DNA from: Clytia hemisphaerica
Lineage: Eukaryota; Cnidaria; Hydrozoa; Leptothecata; Clytiidae
Direction: 5' to 3'
DNA length: 64,000 nucleotides
NCBI GenBank assembly: GCA_902728285.1
Contig: CACVBU010000939.1
Span: 434,001 to 498,000 of the forward strand
Below the pieces are notes generated by a model, which saw nothing but the letters and a program-made list of their open reading frames with translations, ran no database searches and was not told the origin of the DNA. This document shows positions 61,401-63,747 of the stretch, one piece after another (position 1 is the first letter of the stretch; each line of letters begins with the position of its first letter). A program made the position numbers and the translations under genes.

Positions 61401-63747
61401 TGAAAATGCATGGCGCCTGTTAAGGTGAGGAAACATCGATCGGTTAAAGGCGTGATAACAAGTCTTGAAGTACAGCCAAGGTATTCGTAACCGTAAGTAA
61501 AAGAAGCGATTGATTGGTTGATAAAACAATTGTTTTGTTTGTCGTCCCAATAATAACGTAGTTGCCTGAAGAATTAAGATTAAAAAAGACCTTCATTTGA
61601 AATTTAGACTTGATGCTACTTTCTTTTGAATGTGAGTATTGGCAGATGGCACTAGGAAAATTAAAAGTCTTTTCACTGTGTAAAAAAAACTATAATCAAG
61701 AGAATCAGATCATATTTTCTGGTCCTCGAGCAAATGATGCGTGAAAAGTTCTTTCTGTAATTTAGGATTTGATGGAAATTTAATAACAACTGCGTACCTA
61801 TTCCATTGGAAATCATTGTGTTCATTGACGTTTTGTGCGATCAAGTTCTTGACAGTGTCTCTTTCGTGAACCAACAAAATCATCAGAGATATGATGACGT
61901 TGCGTTTATTCAGTGAAGACTCTGTTAACACGACCGTAGCAAGGCGGTCCAACTTCCTCTTTAAACCATGCCCAATATCTGAGAGCGATTGATTGTCATT
62001 GCTATTGGTTTGAGGAGAATGACGTAGAATGGTTTCGACTTCACTCGTAAATGTGATTTGTGCTGATGTCAGCACAATCTGGCCGTGTTGCTGATAGATC
62101 CATTTCATGAAGTCTGTTCGGTGCAGCTCAGGAAGACTTTTCTTGAGATGGTTTCGAACAGAATCGAACATGGCGGATTCAACGTTGGTCAACCATTGTT
62201 CGACTTGCCCACGTGCTTTCAATGACCTGTAAATGCATAAAATGGATACAAAATCTTTACTATTTGACTAAAAATCTTCTAACTTTAAACAGATGAAAAA
62301 AGAAAGGTGTGTGTAGTTTTCCCCCAAGAGAAAATCAGATCTTTCAATGTAAGACTTTTTAATTGGATCTTTCCATGGCGCCTGTGTCCCGCTTTTGACA
62401 ACTAAAAGCCTCTATGCATTTTTTCTGTTTGATAGATTCTACAAAAAAGATCCAAAAGTCGAGAAAATGAGCAAGAATAGTAAGCAACCCCAGACATGAC
62501 CTGAAAATTGAAGTTGCTTATAAAAAAGAAAATATGTAGTTGTGTTTAAAGGTTTTGTTTTTAAATAAGTGTGATATCGTTTGCTTACTCATCACTTTTA
62601 ATTCACAAGCTTTTTCACATTGGATTGATACGGATGTGGAGCAAGATTGGTCAGAAAGAGGAAAAGAAAAACATTTTCCTGCTTATATCGGCATAGTATA
62701 ACAATAGACAGACACTGCCCCGATATGAAATATGTGCCTGATATGAAACGGGAACACTTATGTAAAAACAAAACTTTTAAAGTGTTCAAGATACATACTT
62801 GGTCAGTTCCATGTATTCGCCTTCTTCTGATATCATACCACAGATGGGAACAGGTGCTCTTTGCGTCATACCAAACTTCAACCGATTTACATTGAAGAAA
62901 CATTTGGGAAGGTAGACTTGCACTTGTTTAACGTTCTTACTGTTGGCAAGAATGTCCAAAAGTTCGTCATTACTCAAAAAATAGAAGCGCGAAAACACCA
63001 AGCGTTTCGTTTCCAGATAATCCTGCGTTGGAAAGATATTTGAAAGTTTTAAGAGAGGTTTTGGTTTAGAAATCGATATACTCCATTGTTCGAGGATATT
63101 GAAAGTCGACGTCAACAAGAAACTCTCGTGAACGACGCTCTACTATTTGATAAGCTCTCTTATTCGATGAGAATCTAAATCTCCTTGAAAATTGACTTAA
63201 AGAGTTAAATATTGTTAAGTGTTAAATACTTTTTGATGACGCAGATGTTGACTCCTATATGTTATTTTCATCGACAAGATTTTTTTCTTTTGGTTCACAA
63301 TTTACTTCGAGTAAGCGAACCGTGGTGTAGTGGTAGAGCATCCGTCTACCGTTCACAAAGTTGTGGGTTCAATCCCCAGCCGGATCATACCAAAGATTCT
63401 CAAAATGGTACCTGATGCCTCTCTGCTTAATGCTCAGAGATAAAGAGAAGGATCAAGGGTAAGTGGAACAACCCAGGGAGAAAGAGTGGCACCCTCCTTT
63501 GCCTTCGGGTAGATAGCTATCGAAAAAGGAGCGTTCGGGTCGCCTCCGACTGCGGTCGCAGACTTACTTACTTACCTCGAGTGAATGGTGAATTTTCTCC
63601 AGCGTTGAGCTGCATCCTTGAAGAACCTCCAATAAACCTGACGAAGTTGCAGCTTGTAGAGCGTTTGGTTTATCGATGGTTCGCCGCATAATGTCACGCC
63701 AGTTCTTATCAACTTGTGCGAACAGTTTGGCTTCTTGTGGTAATTGT
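10217..63747 (-). CDS. Axonemal dynein heavy chain, 3' part (36 exons, N-terminus off window)
   Basis: Motor ATPase heavy chain of ciliary and flagellar dynein arms. Thirty-six exons were assembled by hand with GT-AG borders and consistent phases. Together they make 9,991 nt, that is one carried-over base plus 3,329 codons and a TAA stop. Order of domains: linker (exons 1-4), AAA1 with GPAGTGKS near visible residue 336 and [13 protein letters not shown]2 with GPTAGGKTT near 622, AAA3 with GHAGYGKTT near 1090, AAA4 with GIGGTGKKS near 1482, stalk and microtubule-binding domain (exons 17-19), AAA5, AAA6 and the C-terminal domain. Four P-loops plus a C-terminal domain ending in an LCPLYQTS block fit axonemal dyneins. 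From AAA1 P-loop to the end it is about 2,990 residues, some 300 more than I recall for relatives; the extra is mostly low-complexity loops. The DNAH subtype is uncertain; motifs recall DNAH1/2/6 and the divergent DNAH14. No frame is broken, so the gene looks functional. Confidence 0.95.
10585..10753. mobile_element. MITE with T-tract-TATAAGAACA ends
   Basis: 169 bp within dynein intron 35. Ends TACAAGTTTTTTTTATAAGA and its imperfect inverse near 10,753. ATGTTCTTA words recur inside. Similar in style to 4,177 and 25,509. Confidence 0.55.
10911..11057 (-). CDS. Dynein exon 35: C-terminal domain
   Basis: Reads [19 protein letters not shown], matching the GVYxxGLFLEGARWD block, and ends EIHFIPCA before GTAAGT. 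Confidence 0.94.
11445..11850. mobile_element. TAGTAGGGGG foldback element, truncated copy
   Basis: Left arm and loop of the element seen complete at 41,546. It begins TAGTAGGGGGAAATTTG and keeps GGAAAGCTAAGGGGTAGGGG and TCTCGAGTTAGG. The right arm is missing after about 11,850. Confidence 0.75.
13936..14222. mobile_element. MITE, GGGTACCTAATA family, inverted copy
   Basis: 287 bp inside dynein intron 34. Same terminal inverted repeats as at 3,636, with the interior in reverse complement and G-tracts of 10-13 bases expanded relative to that copy. Confidence 0.8.
15397..15527 (-). CDS. Dynein exon 34: C-terminal domain
   Basis: Reads [20 protein letters not shown], matching FLTxxLQxxARKxxIxxD. 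Donor CAG|GTAAAA opens a 4.3-kb intron. Confidence 0.92.
15528..18464 (-). other. Dynein intron 33 (2.9 kb)
   Basis: Contains the TACCTTATCGGGG MITE at 17,507. Short open frames near 16,380-17,105 have no recognisable domain. Confidence 0.7.
17507..17777. mobile_element. MITE with TACCTTATCGGGGAAAA ends
   Basis: 271 bp. Inverted ends TACCTTATCGGGGAAAACTT and AAGTTTTCCCCGATAAGGTA. The interior is built of CCCCGACGAA and AAGTGACGAA modules on both arms. Confidence 0.85.
18465..18627 (-). CDS. Dynein exon 33: C-terminal domain
   Basis: Found by extension. Reads [20 protein letters not shown] and [10 protein letters not shown], matching SLKPLxSWVxDLxxR and FWLxGFYFPQ blocks. Confidence 0.92.
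20013..20257 (-). CDS. Dynein exon 32: C-terminal domain
   Basis: Starts [16 protein letters not shown] (Ser/Pro insertion), then [20 protein letters not shown], matching the VLxQExxRxNxLL helix, and ends IPLQWL before GTACGT. Confidence 0.9.
20403..20599 (-). CDS. Dynein exon 31: C-terminal domain with low-complexity insertion
   Basis: Encodes [20 protein letters not shown] and then a Ser/Asn/Lys-rich stretch ([17 protein letters not shown]) without counterpart in relatives. Donor G|GTTTGC is weak, but the phase to exon 32 is correct. Confidence 0.85.
20978..21171 (-). CDS. Dynein exon 30: C-terminal domain
   Basis: Found by extension. Reads [20 protein letters not shown], then [16 protein letters not shown], matching the LPxxDxPEIFGMHxNA block. 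Confidence 0.94.
21390..21587 (-). CDS. Dynein exon 29: C-terminal domain start
   Basis: Reads [20 protein letters not shown] followed by DKRCLNTL, the invariant GExxYGGRVTDDWDRR block. Donor AAG|GTAGGT. Confidence 0.95.
22106..22414. mobile_element. MITE with TACCTTATTGGTATATATTT ends
   Basis: 309 bp inside dynein intron 28, 21 bp from the exon 28 donor. Near-perfect inverted ends over about 40 bp (TACCTTATTGGTATATATTT at left, its complement at right). Interior modules of TTTCGCGAAA type. Confidence 0.88.
22436..22660 (-). CDS. Dynein exon 28: AAA6 end
   Basis: Reads [32 protein letters not shown] and YDFITPDLE, matching PPKGxxxNLxxxF and FHxxxxERRKFGPLGWN blocks. Its donor (GTTTGT) is 21 bp from a MITE. 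Confidence 0.95.
22926..23028 (-). CDS. Dynein exon 27: AAA6
   Basis: Reads [20 protein letters not shown], the FRLWLTSxP block, ending LLSSFM. Donor ATG|GTAAAA. Confidence 0.92.
23493..23703 (-). CDS. Dynein exon 26: AAA6
   Basis: Found by extension. Reads [29 protein letters not shown] and [20 protein letters not shown], classic AAA6 blocks (SLGQGQGxxA, WVxLQNCHL). Donor GAGA|GTAAGT. Confidence 0.95.
23941..24165 (-). CDS. Dynein exon 25: AAA6
   Basis: Contains [19 protein letters not shown] and [12 protein letters not shown], the LxLLRxLRPDxxxxA and TPLIFVLSPG blocks that open AAA6. Confidence 0.93.
24308..24620. mobile_element. MITE with TACCTTAAGTGGATA ends
   Basis: 313 bp inside dynein intron 24. 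Ends TATCTTAAGTGGATAAC and its inverse ATCTATCCACTTAAGGTA. The interior repeats GGCGGGGATTTAATTTGGCG modules. Confidence 0.85.
24847..25104 (-). CDS. Dynein exon 24: before AAA6
   Basis: Starts [12 protein letters not shown], has an acidic Ser/Glu insertion ([15 protein letters not shown]), then [14 protein letters not shown], the FLTxxxWxxI block of relatives. Confidence 0.88.
25509..25891. mobile_element. MITE with CGCT-T tract-TAAGCA ends
   Basis: About 383 bp in dynein intron 23, upstream of the ankyrin gene. Ends CGCTTTTTTTATAAGCATAC and GTGCTTACAAAAAATAGCG are inverted and imperfect. Interior ATGCTTAG words recur. Confidence 0.55.
26559..27683 (+). CDS. Ankyrin-repeat protein nested in dynein intron 23
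   Basis: Single-exon gene of 374 residues, antisense to the host gene. The ATG at 26,559 is chosen because the frame upstream has no other ATG; G at -3 suits initiation. Residues about 13-182 form five ankyrin-like repeats ([93 protein letters not shown]). The second repeat has an insertion with two helices ([20 protein letters not shown]). This layout, with a long Ser/Arg-rich disordered tail (about 185-374), resembles vertebrate ANKRD34 proteins, which are also single-exon; that is inference. The tail has many RxxS-type sites. The function is likely protein-protein scaffolding in the cytosol; no enzyme domain is visible. Confidence 0.85.
   Translation: MRGEEPSLLKKRRRLIHDAVRDGNVCQLRYLLKRRGENVNTQDDQRKTALIIATETKYTSLKIQRIILQLILDAQPDVNLKDREKRSALTHACKTNNVMAVHLILRERVHDLCFDSRDSDGMTSLMHAVRNGNYKIVKILLSPWKRFSLSLVLENKYGENVMDIALLENNRQIIDLLKENGFSAQIPYLTTPTNQRASTASRGTRENKNITCTLRRVKSSIPAFNRKQNKISDSGLSTISTTSTYDQTKQNLHHLFDLYSEQLSPSYKASAKPLPLNDRDDLESLDSLASIQSFRSVRCRDKDENDTMEQFLQNLRLSDQSRQGRARRTGASLVVPNSGRSRKISAPCFPSNPMYKPVLSRREIKSDLITHKEF
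27855..27860 (+). promoter_or_regulatory. Candidate polyadenylation signal of the ankyrin gene
   Basis: First clear AATAAA downstream of the ankyrin stop codon, 171 nt away. It lies 93 bp before dynein exon 23, so the nested transcript could end inside the host intron. Confidence 0.4.
27953..28277 (-). CDS. Dynein exon 23: AAA5-AAA6 connection
   Basis: Encodes KRLHEAKEF and [16 protein letters not shown], aligning with the KLLFSFLLC region of relatives but more divergent than its neighbours. Its donor AAAG|GTATG opens intron 23, which hosts the ankyrin-repeat gene. Confidence 0.87.
28436..29104 (-). CDS. Dynein exon 22: AAA5 and AAA5-AAA6 helices
   Basis: Contains [49 protein letters not shown] and [18 protein letters not shown], followed by [20 protein letters not shown]. 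This is an unambiguous match to the axonemal AAA5 C-terminal half. A poly-Ala/Glu tail precedes the donor. Confidence 0.95.
29369..29650 (-). CDS. Dynein exon 21: AAA5
   Basis: Contains [35 protein letters not shown] and an alternative to the usual GKPVLLEN (GASVIMQN). All are AAA5 blocks. Donor CAG|GTAAGC. Confidence 0.95.
29945..30115 (-). CDS. Dynein exon 20: start of AAA5
   Basis: Not obvious as a long ORF; found by extending from exon 21. Reads [10 protein letters not shown] and [18 protein letters not shown], the conserved ERWxxxxxxL and AAxFxxYxGPF blocks. Donor AAA|GTAACC. Confidence 0.92.
30319..30872 (-). CDS. Dynein exon 19: microtubule-binding domain and stalk coiled coil 2
   Basis: Starts [19 protein letters not shown], the entry to the microtubule-binding domain. 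Continues through [21 protein letters not shown] and the returning coiled coil ([19 protein letters not shown]). The acceptor AG|ATAAATATG is fixed by the conserved N-K-x-D-I motif. Confidence 0.95.
31248..31443 (-). CDS. Dynein exon 18: stalk coiled coil 1
   Basis: Encodes a charged coiled coil ([19 protein letters not shown]) ending [20 protein letters not shown], the conserved end of stalk helix CC1. One base of a split asparagine codon passes to exon 19. Confidence 0.93.
31750..32394 (-). CDS. Dynein exon 17: AAA4 and start of stalk
   Basis: Starts [15 protein letters not shown]. Contains [12 protein letters not shown] and [14 protein letters not shown], matching the AAA4 LHIVLCxSP and TIDWFxxWPxEAL blocks. 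Then comes the first helix of the stalk coiled coil ([19 protein letters not shown]). Confidence 0.94.
32695..32912. mobile_element. Relic of the GCACTGTAAGGGT element next to dynein exon 16
   Basis: Aligns with 42,581-42,920: shared ACGGGTATGT, TTTTTCAAG, AAATGCACT(G/T)TAAGGGT and AATGCA(A/C)T(G/C)TAAGGGTAT. The relic runs up to the donor of exon 16, and its last bases CTCAC correspond to TTCAC in the full element. Confidence 0.65.
32913..33239 (-). CDS. Dynein exon 16: AAA4 P-loop
   Basis: Reads [10 protein letters not shown] and then the AAA4 Walker [10 protein letters not shown] within [15 protein letters not shown]. Contains [18 protein letters not shown]. The intron side of its donor (GTGAGT) lies at the edge of a repeat relic. 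Confidence 0.94.
33400..33494 (-). CDS. Dynein exon 15: before AAA4
   Basis: Small exon starting GTFGDFVEI (relatives have FGDFM or FGDFL here). The acceptor was placed after a pyrimidine-rich tract and TTCAG, which is the only choice that keeps frame with exon 14. Donor GAG|GTCAGT. Confidence 0.88.
33817..34024 (-). CDS. Dynein exon 14: AAA3-AAA4 connection
   Basis: Contains [20 protein letters not shown], the conserved HExxRxFxDRLxxxED block before AAA4. Donor is AAAG|GTATTC. Confidence 0.93.
34306..34525 (-). CDS. Dynein exon 13: AAA3
   Basis: Starts [15 protein letters not shown]. Contains [15 protein letters not shown], matching the conserved TPAKSHYxFNLRDLSK motif of AAA3. Donor AAG|GTATCA. 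Confidence 0.94.
34756..34973 (-). CDS. Dynein exon 12: AAA3 Walker B
   Basis: Reads [20 protein letters not shown], the AAA3 Walker B and following loop, then [11 protein letters not shown] where relatives have AAMGPPGGGRNPV. It leaves with two bases of a serine codon. Confidence 0.94.
35191..36333 (-). CDS. Dynein exon 11: end of AAA2, acidic insertion, AAA3 P-loop
   Basis: The largest coding exon (381 codons). It starts [15 protein letters not shown]. It then carries an acidic insertion rich in E, S and D ([15 protein letters not shown]), a Gly/Ser/Lys stretch, and the AAA3 P-loop GHAGYGKTT. The spacing between AAA2 and AAA3 P-loops, about 470 residues, is about 100 more than I recall as usual. 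Confidence 0.95.
36603..37610. repeat. TTCCGGC-rich tandem repeat element
   Basis: About 1 kb in dynein intron 10 made of degenerate repeats: AAAATCCAATGAAAATC, GATTTCCGGCAT, TTTTGGGCATTGTTAATACG, AAATCAGAAAAAACTAATG. It ends in GAACGGACGAACGAACGGAC and a GGACCTCTACCCCCACCGGG hairpin. Related fragments are at 48,208 and 49,375. Confidence 0.75.
37923..38045 (-). CDS. Dynein exon 10: AAA2 sensor region
   Basis: Reads [17 protein letters not shown] and then [14 protein letters not shown], the AAA2 SPATVSRCGM-type signature. It is 41 codons, in phase 0 at both ends. Confidence 0.95.
38287..38411 (-). CDS. Dynein exon 9: AAA2 Walker B region
   Basis: Reads [19 protein letters not shown] followed by TVLDD, strongly conserved in all axonemal heavy chains. 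Donor AAG|GTAAGC. Confidence 0.95.
38650..38872 (-). CDS. Dynein exon 8: AAA2
   Basis: Encodes [15 protein letters not shown] and EWTDGIL, hallmark AAA2 blocks, then a charged stretch ([15 protein letters not shown]) longer than usual. It joins exon 7 in phase 0 across the large intron. The donor is a weaker GTTTGA. Confidence 0.92.
39009..39215. mobile_element. MITE, CAGYAAAACCTCCAATTA family
   Basis: Starts CAGCAAAACCTCCAATTAAC and has the inner words GGCAGACACCTCTGATTAGC and AATTAGCGGAC. Close relative of 40,901, in opposite orientation to 4,723; right end degenerate. Confidence 0.65.
39552..39626. mobile_element. Short remnant of the CAGTAAAACCTC MITE
   Basis: Contains AAAAGGCGAACACCTCCAAT, TAGCGGATAA and TTGTCCGCTAATAGGTTCCA, a compact remnant of the 39,009 and 40,901 family. 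Confidence 0.5.
40901..41030. mobile_element. MITE, CAGTAAAACCTC family, complete
   Basis: 130 bp. Left end CAGTGACACCTCTGATTAGC, right end TTAATTAGAGGTTTTACTG, flanked by TA on both sides. The TA target and CAGT ends fit a Tc1/mariner-type transposase. Confidence 0.75.
41546..42229. mobile_element. 684-bp foldback element (TAGTAGGGGG ends)
   Basis: Two arms of about 310 bp (41,546 to about 41,860 and about 41,925 to 42,229) are near-perfect inverse copies around a loop of about 65 bp. Ends TAGTAGGGGGAATTTTGT and its inverse ending CCCTCTACTA; TA on each side is a likely target duplication. It lies in duplication unit 1 and is absent from unit 2. No coding capacity. Confidence 0.88.
42581..42920. 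mobile_element. G/C-ended element with GCACTGTAAGGGT repeats and 11-bp TSD
   Basis: 340 bp, starting with a G-tract and ending with a C-tract (inverted ends). Flanked by exact 11-bp repeats GAGATAAAGCC (42,570 and 42,921). TGCACTGTAAGGGT-like words recur about six times. Confidence 0.8.
43640..45199 (-). CDS. Cytochrome P450, CYP3-like (clan 3), copy 1
   Basis: Intronless 519-residue P450, an ER-anchored haem-thiolate monooxygenase. The start at MWWQILL is preferred because residues 4-22 form the N-terminal membrane anchor and the frame upstream has no in-frame ATG; length fits clan 3 (about 500). Visible motifs: I-helix AGVDT (324-328), ExxR as ESLR (383-386), PENF (438-441) where most have PERF, and haem loop [10 protein letters not shown] (457-466) with Cys464. 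The usual glycine after the Cys loop is alanine. It sits in dynein intron 7, same strand as the host, in one unit of a tandem duplication. A TATATAAA box lies about 120 nt upstream of the ATG. Substrate cannot be inferred; CYP3-type enzymes usually oxidise varied lipophiles. Confidence 0.95.
   Translation of the reverse strand: MWWQILLAAFIVAFTAFYFFVRHRMTFWQRRGIPVDPGTFPFGSQHVWDFFKQKIAFIQMTDHAYKNYPDAPVVGTYELFGRPSIVIRDLDIAKKVLVKDFDQFMERKPASSNAYNPHTKNNRYLPVMLTELRGQQWKSVRASLTPVFTSGKLKAMVPLIHKIADHCDIFLEKNVGKEIEAKELLRNYALDVIVSTGFGYESDSVNETNSIFKTNADLMVGKTMSIKIFLTFLMFLFFPSLLRKLDWPLLDKKGEGFFVAAVRKAIKERQESGERRNDFIDTCLDILQKENEEIKTNEKSEETKRQKDEIERIVIANSLIMLIAGVDTVSSTSSMMMYFLAKNQDCQEKLYQEIKESIESTCSDQFDYAAIMNMPYMEKFFQESLRMYPVTHLERGSVNDYKIPGTEMVIPKDIVVRFPVTGIVKDEKYFSNPNVFDPENFSAEKKADRHPFASGGFGHGPRNCIAQRFATMEVKIVVARMLSKYKVIPCSKTVDELIPDPKSRSQFPKGDVWFSVEKR
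45317..45324 (-). promoter_or_regulatory. TATA box of P450 copy 1
   Basis: TATATAAA on the minus strand, about 118 nt upstream of the P450 ATG. Its counterpart before copy 2 is TATAAA, so the core promoter was carried in the duplication. Confidence 0.5.
45684..48207. other. Spacer between duplication units, no gene recognised
   Basis: AT-rich. Contains an inverted pair around 46,792-46,893 (CCCAAAATGATA and its inverse), the hairpin at 46,956, and a direct repeat ACTTGTTCCTTRGGTGAATA at 47,950 and 48,106. No conserved coding. Confidence 0.5.
46956..47056. repeat. Imperfect inverted repeat (hairpin)
   Basis: Arms TGCATCAGTGGAGG...CATGCATAGCC and GGCTATGCATG...CCTCCACTGATGCA pair over about 36 bp around a loop of about 25 bp. 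Origin unknown; it could be a small foldback element. Confidence 0.65.
48208..48345. repeat. TTCCGGC-type repeat fragment, 3' side of the LINE relic
   Basis: Shares AAACATAGAAATATAAGG, AAATCCAATGAAAATCTG and GGCGATTTCCGGCATTTTC with the array at 36,603. Confidence 0.75.
48340..49362 (-). pseudogene. LINE reverse-transcriptase relic
   Basis: Fragment of a non-LTR retrotransposon RT. From the 5' side (high coordinates) it reads [16 protein letters not shown], an in-frame TGA where a Trp is expected, then the main open part (48,561-49,232). That part has [38 protein letters not shown] and [13 protein letters not shown], which are RT palm and finger blocks; the first catalytic Asp is in [10 protein letters not shown] frameshift near 48,580 moves the reading to [15 protein letters not shown] and [16 protein letters not shown]. 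It breaks off near 48,340 before the second catalytic motif (YxDD). No endonuclease is seen. It is dead and truncated at both ends. Confidence 0.85.
49375..49560. repeat. TTCCGGC-type repeat fragment, 5' side of the LINE relic
   Basis: Shares ATTGAAT-ATGCTTGATGGTG, AAAAAACAACCAATTAT, TCGAACTCGGCCATGTTTTG and AAAATCTCGAGAA with the array at 36,603. It ends exactly where duplication unit 2 begins. Confidence 0.7.
50932..52491 (-). CDS. Cytochrome P450, CYP3-like (clan 3), copy 2
   Basis: Intronless 519-residue paralogue of the copy at 43,640; by eye 18 residues differ (about 96.5% identity) and there are no gaps. Motifs: AGFDT (324-328, Val to Phe versus copy 1), ESLR (383-386), PENF (438-441), [10 protein letters not shown] (457-466). 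Other changes near the predicted active site are V390L and G396A just after ExxR. The membrane anchor is residues 4-22. Start chosen as for copy 1. The frame is intact, so both copies are probably expressed. Same strand as the dynein host and inside its 20-kb intron. Confidence 0.95.
   Translation of the reverse strand: MWWQILLTAFIVAFTAFYFYVRHRMTFWQRRGVPVDPGTFPFGSQHLWDFFKQKIAFIQMTDHAYKNYPDAPVVGTYELFGRPSIVIRDLDIAKKVLVKDFDQFMERKPASSNAYNPHTKNNRYLPVMLTELRGQQWKSVRASLTPVFTSGKLKAMVPLIHEIADHCDVFLEKNVGKEIEAKELLRNYALDVIVSTGFGYESDSVNDTDSIFKTNADLMVGKTMSIKLFLTFLMFLFFPSLLRKLDWPLLDKKGEGFFVAAVRKAIKERQESGERRNDFIDTCLDILQKENEEIKTNEKSEETKRQKDEIERIVIANSLIMLIAGFDTVSSTSSMMMYFLAKNQDCQEKLYQEIKESIESTGSDQFNYAAIMNMPYMEKFFQESLRMYPLTHLERASVNDYKIPGTEMVIPKDIVVRFPVTGIVKDEKYFSNPKVFDPENFSAEKKAGRHPFASGGFGHGPRNCIAQRFATMEVKIVVARMLSKYKIIPCSKTVDELIPDPKSRSQLPKGDVWFSVEKR
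52602..52607 (-). promoter_or_regulatory. TATA box of P450 copy 2
   Basis: TATAAA on the minus strand, about 111 nt upstream of the ATG, at the position homologous to the TATA box of copy 1. Confidence 0.45.
53101..55164. other. Spacer between P450 copy 2 and the GPCR; possible coding relic at 53,101-53,515
   Basis: On the minus strand a short coiled-coil-like frame (53,341-53,515; [19 protein letters not shown]) is followed by a second open frame (53,048-53,335). They may be debris of a retroelement ORF1. The CAGGGCCCGCGCC MITE lies at 53,817. The upstream region of the GPCR has no clear TATA box. Confidence 0.4.
53817..54163. mobile_element. MITE with CAGGGCCCGCGCC ends
   Basis: 347 bp. 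Inverted ends CAGGGCCCGCGCC and GGCGCGGGCCCTG; TATGC on both sides. CAGGG-type ends recall hAT elements, but the visible target duplication is only 5 bp, so the superfamily is uncertain. Confidence 0.75.
55165..57600 (+). CDS. Class C (metabotropic-like) G-protein-coupled receptor
   Basis: Intronless 811-residue receptor, opposite in strand to its dynein host. Signal peptide about 1-22 ([19 protein letters not shown]). A large divergent extracellular region with several N-x-S/T sites follows, in the place of a Venus-flytrap domain; next a cysteine-rich segment (about 447-512; [21 protein letters not shown]). Seven membrane helices: about 520-544, 554-580, 590-612, 629-651, 680-702, 713-735, 743-771. 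Class C marks are [11 protein letters not shown] before TM2, PTPWKCF with Cys587, which would pair with Cys675 in loop 2, and the 7TM_3-like order. The C-tail is short and Lys-rich. The ATG has A at -3. Ligand unknown; the ectodomain is too diverged for me to assign it to glutamate, calcium or GABA groups. Confidence 0.9.
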   Translation: MRVSILWLHSIYLLSTADCLHSNSRYSTILGLVTLTNCPPDEQFRCVDAWKNANNLSQDVKLHNRTCFIDVQNSPEYLHEIVLSYSEDTESNFTEQCLNKKAKMIFRKDEMSILFTYMSYELTRLASYLLVNEKVILLAVTFQPMLPSQLRERSYNLFSHESSFVSENQKDSVFRVAMDMGVTYFGIVYAKEYQEDENLITKACKERPTDSAFCVAMRLDQEEKSNKCFKEILMDYQNLTSVNNVLQILEEDPHMRILVAYGYGSSHQRLFKIDLFNDFMFPDNIDRKKYYFLVPFTRNFTNSSSHYKNVHNFERFQNVPGGLVMDKFVTNTLQFKENFVDSNSAFIYLVRYMPKEYLFLIKMVIPNYDSSVGITWEVWNDVPMVKREKLANIFLSSDKIMNDLLATWKRLHNFKENTADDYMTRNEFNPSVAIQRSNPYCNLTRPKTCQKGYELRHGLYHEAKWQNSYGWHCGACAEKQYKEDEGMSKCKTCNYPFTTNEAKTKCFDPYNRDYMKLHDPVMIVITILSAMTGLLIMFTSIVFIKLRDTPIVKAANRSMTVVQLFGHLLLATVTPILFLEEPTPWKCFLKPIVTGLCFTSTVSVNLAKTQKLHVIFNSKMVHSKKKQKAIAILEWLIVGMTILIDLAILASTFQNGRPVPETHRNFATQTREISCTNNNHIIIQIVYILVLVLANGIQAVRARNLPSHFKETTHVIYSSFTSVLLLGALSAIYFTQKSAKTRDVIMWASILTMNFLHFSLIYAYKLYVVLLKPNKNTKKAFQEKRKKNFDEKMHRVKDIPALTRIKIPTRK
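57629..57634 (+). promoter_or_regulatory. Polyadenylation signal of the GPCR gene
   Basis: AATAAA, 29 nt after the GPCR stop codon. Confidence 0.55.
58117..58466. mobile_element. G/C-ended element with GCACTGTAAGGGT repeats
   Basis: About 350 bp downstream of the GPCR gene. Same G-tract start and C-tract end and recurring GCACTGTAAGGGT, GCACTAAAAGGGT and GCACTATAAGGGT words as at 42,581. Confidence 0.75.
58486..59025. mobile_element. MITE with CAGGGGGGGGTGAAGCAG ends
   Basis: About 540 bp. Inverted ends of about 40 bp (GTGAAGCAGTTA and its complement, plus AAGACATCATGCC). Flanked by direct repeats GTCATCAGCA overlapping the ends. Its right end is 62 bp from the exon 7 donor. ACTAACTG words recur inside. 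Confidence 0.8.
59088..59294 (-). CDS. Dynein exon 7: AAA2 P-loop
   Basis: Encodes [20 protein letters not shown] and the Walker [10 protein letters not shown] of AAA2. The donor AAG|GTAGTT opens the 20.2-kb intron 7 that contains the nested P450 and GPCR genes. Confidence 0.94.
59714..59873 (-). CDS. Dynein exon 6: AAA1-AAA2 connection
   Basis: Encodes [12 protein letters not shown]-type sequence (from GSLSS onward) followed by [18 protein letters not shown], which matches the conserved segment between AAA1 and AAA2. Donor is GAG|GTATAT. Confidence 0.9.
60075..60151 (-). CDS. Dynein exon 5: AAA1 C-terminal side
   Basis: Short 77-nt exon reading [14 protein letters not shown], a conserved AAA1 block. 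Two GT sites lie close together; only AC|GTATGT keeps frame with exon 6 (the other, C|GTAAGA, does not). Confidence 0.9.
60363..60780. mobile_element. MITE with TACCGTATTACTTCGAATAA ends
   Basis: 418 bp in dynein intron 4, ending 97 bp from the exon 4 donor. Inverted ends TACCGTATTACTTCGAATAA and TTCATTCGAAGTAATACGGT. Both arms repeat AATAAACGCCCC modules. Confidence 0.85.
60878..61565 (-). CDS. Dynein exon 4: AAA1 motor domain
   Basis: Carries [19 protein letters not shown], Walker [10 protein letters not shown], Walker [11 protein letters not shown] and sensor [13 protein letters not shown]1 is the main ATPase site. The Walker B phenylalanine usual in this family is leucine here (CLDEF). 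Donor is CAG|GTAATC. Confidence 0.95.
61566..61797 (-). other. Dynein intron 3
   Basis: Short intron between linker-end and AAA1 exons, with GTACGC donor and TTCAG acceptor. Nothing else is seen in it. Confidence 0.8.
61798..62226 (-). CDS. Dynein exon 3: end of linker
   Basis: Encodes ARGQVEQWL and the helical stretch leading to AAA1. It ends AG|GTACGC, and the split arginine codon joins exon 4 to give NRQLRYYW. Confidence 0.92.
62799..63022 (-). CDS. Dynein exon 2: linker
   Basis: Begins [19 protein letters not shown], the most recognisable linker signature of dynein heavy chains. Ends with two bases of a lysine codon at AA|GTATGT. Confidence 0.93.
63315..63571 (+). mobile_element. tRNA-derived SINE with (CTTA)n tail
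   Basis: About 257 bp. The head is tRNA-like: A box TGGTGTAGTGG at 63,323-63,333 and B box GGTTCAATCCC at 63,366-63,376. A tRNA-unrelated body and a CTTACTTACTTAC tail follow. The ends are flanked by near-identical 13-bp repeats (TTACTTCGAGTAA at 63,302; TTACCTCGAGTGA at 63,572), read as a target-site duplication. The right copy overlaps the end of dynein exon 1 and its donor site. Confidence 0.85.
63576..63747 (-). CDS. Dynein exon 1 (window numbering): linker
   Basis: Enters with one base of a split codon and leaves in phase 0 at GAG|GTAAGT. It encodes part of the linker ([19 protein letters not shown], a conserved heavy-chain block). The donor abuts a SINE tail. Earlier exons lie beyond the window. 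Confidence 0.9.

Noticed and set aside
63317-63390. tRNA-like sequence with A and B boxes
   Set aside because: It is the head of a SINE with a body, tail and target duplications, and the acceptor stem does not close well; not called as a working tRNA gene.
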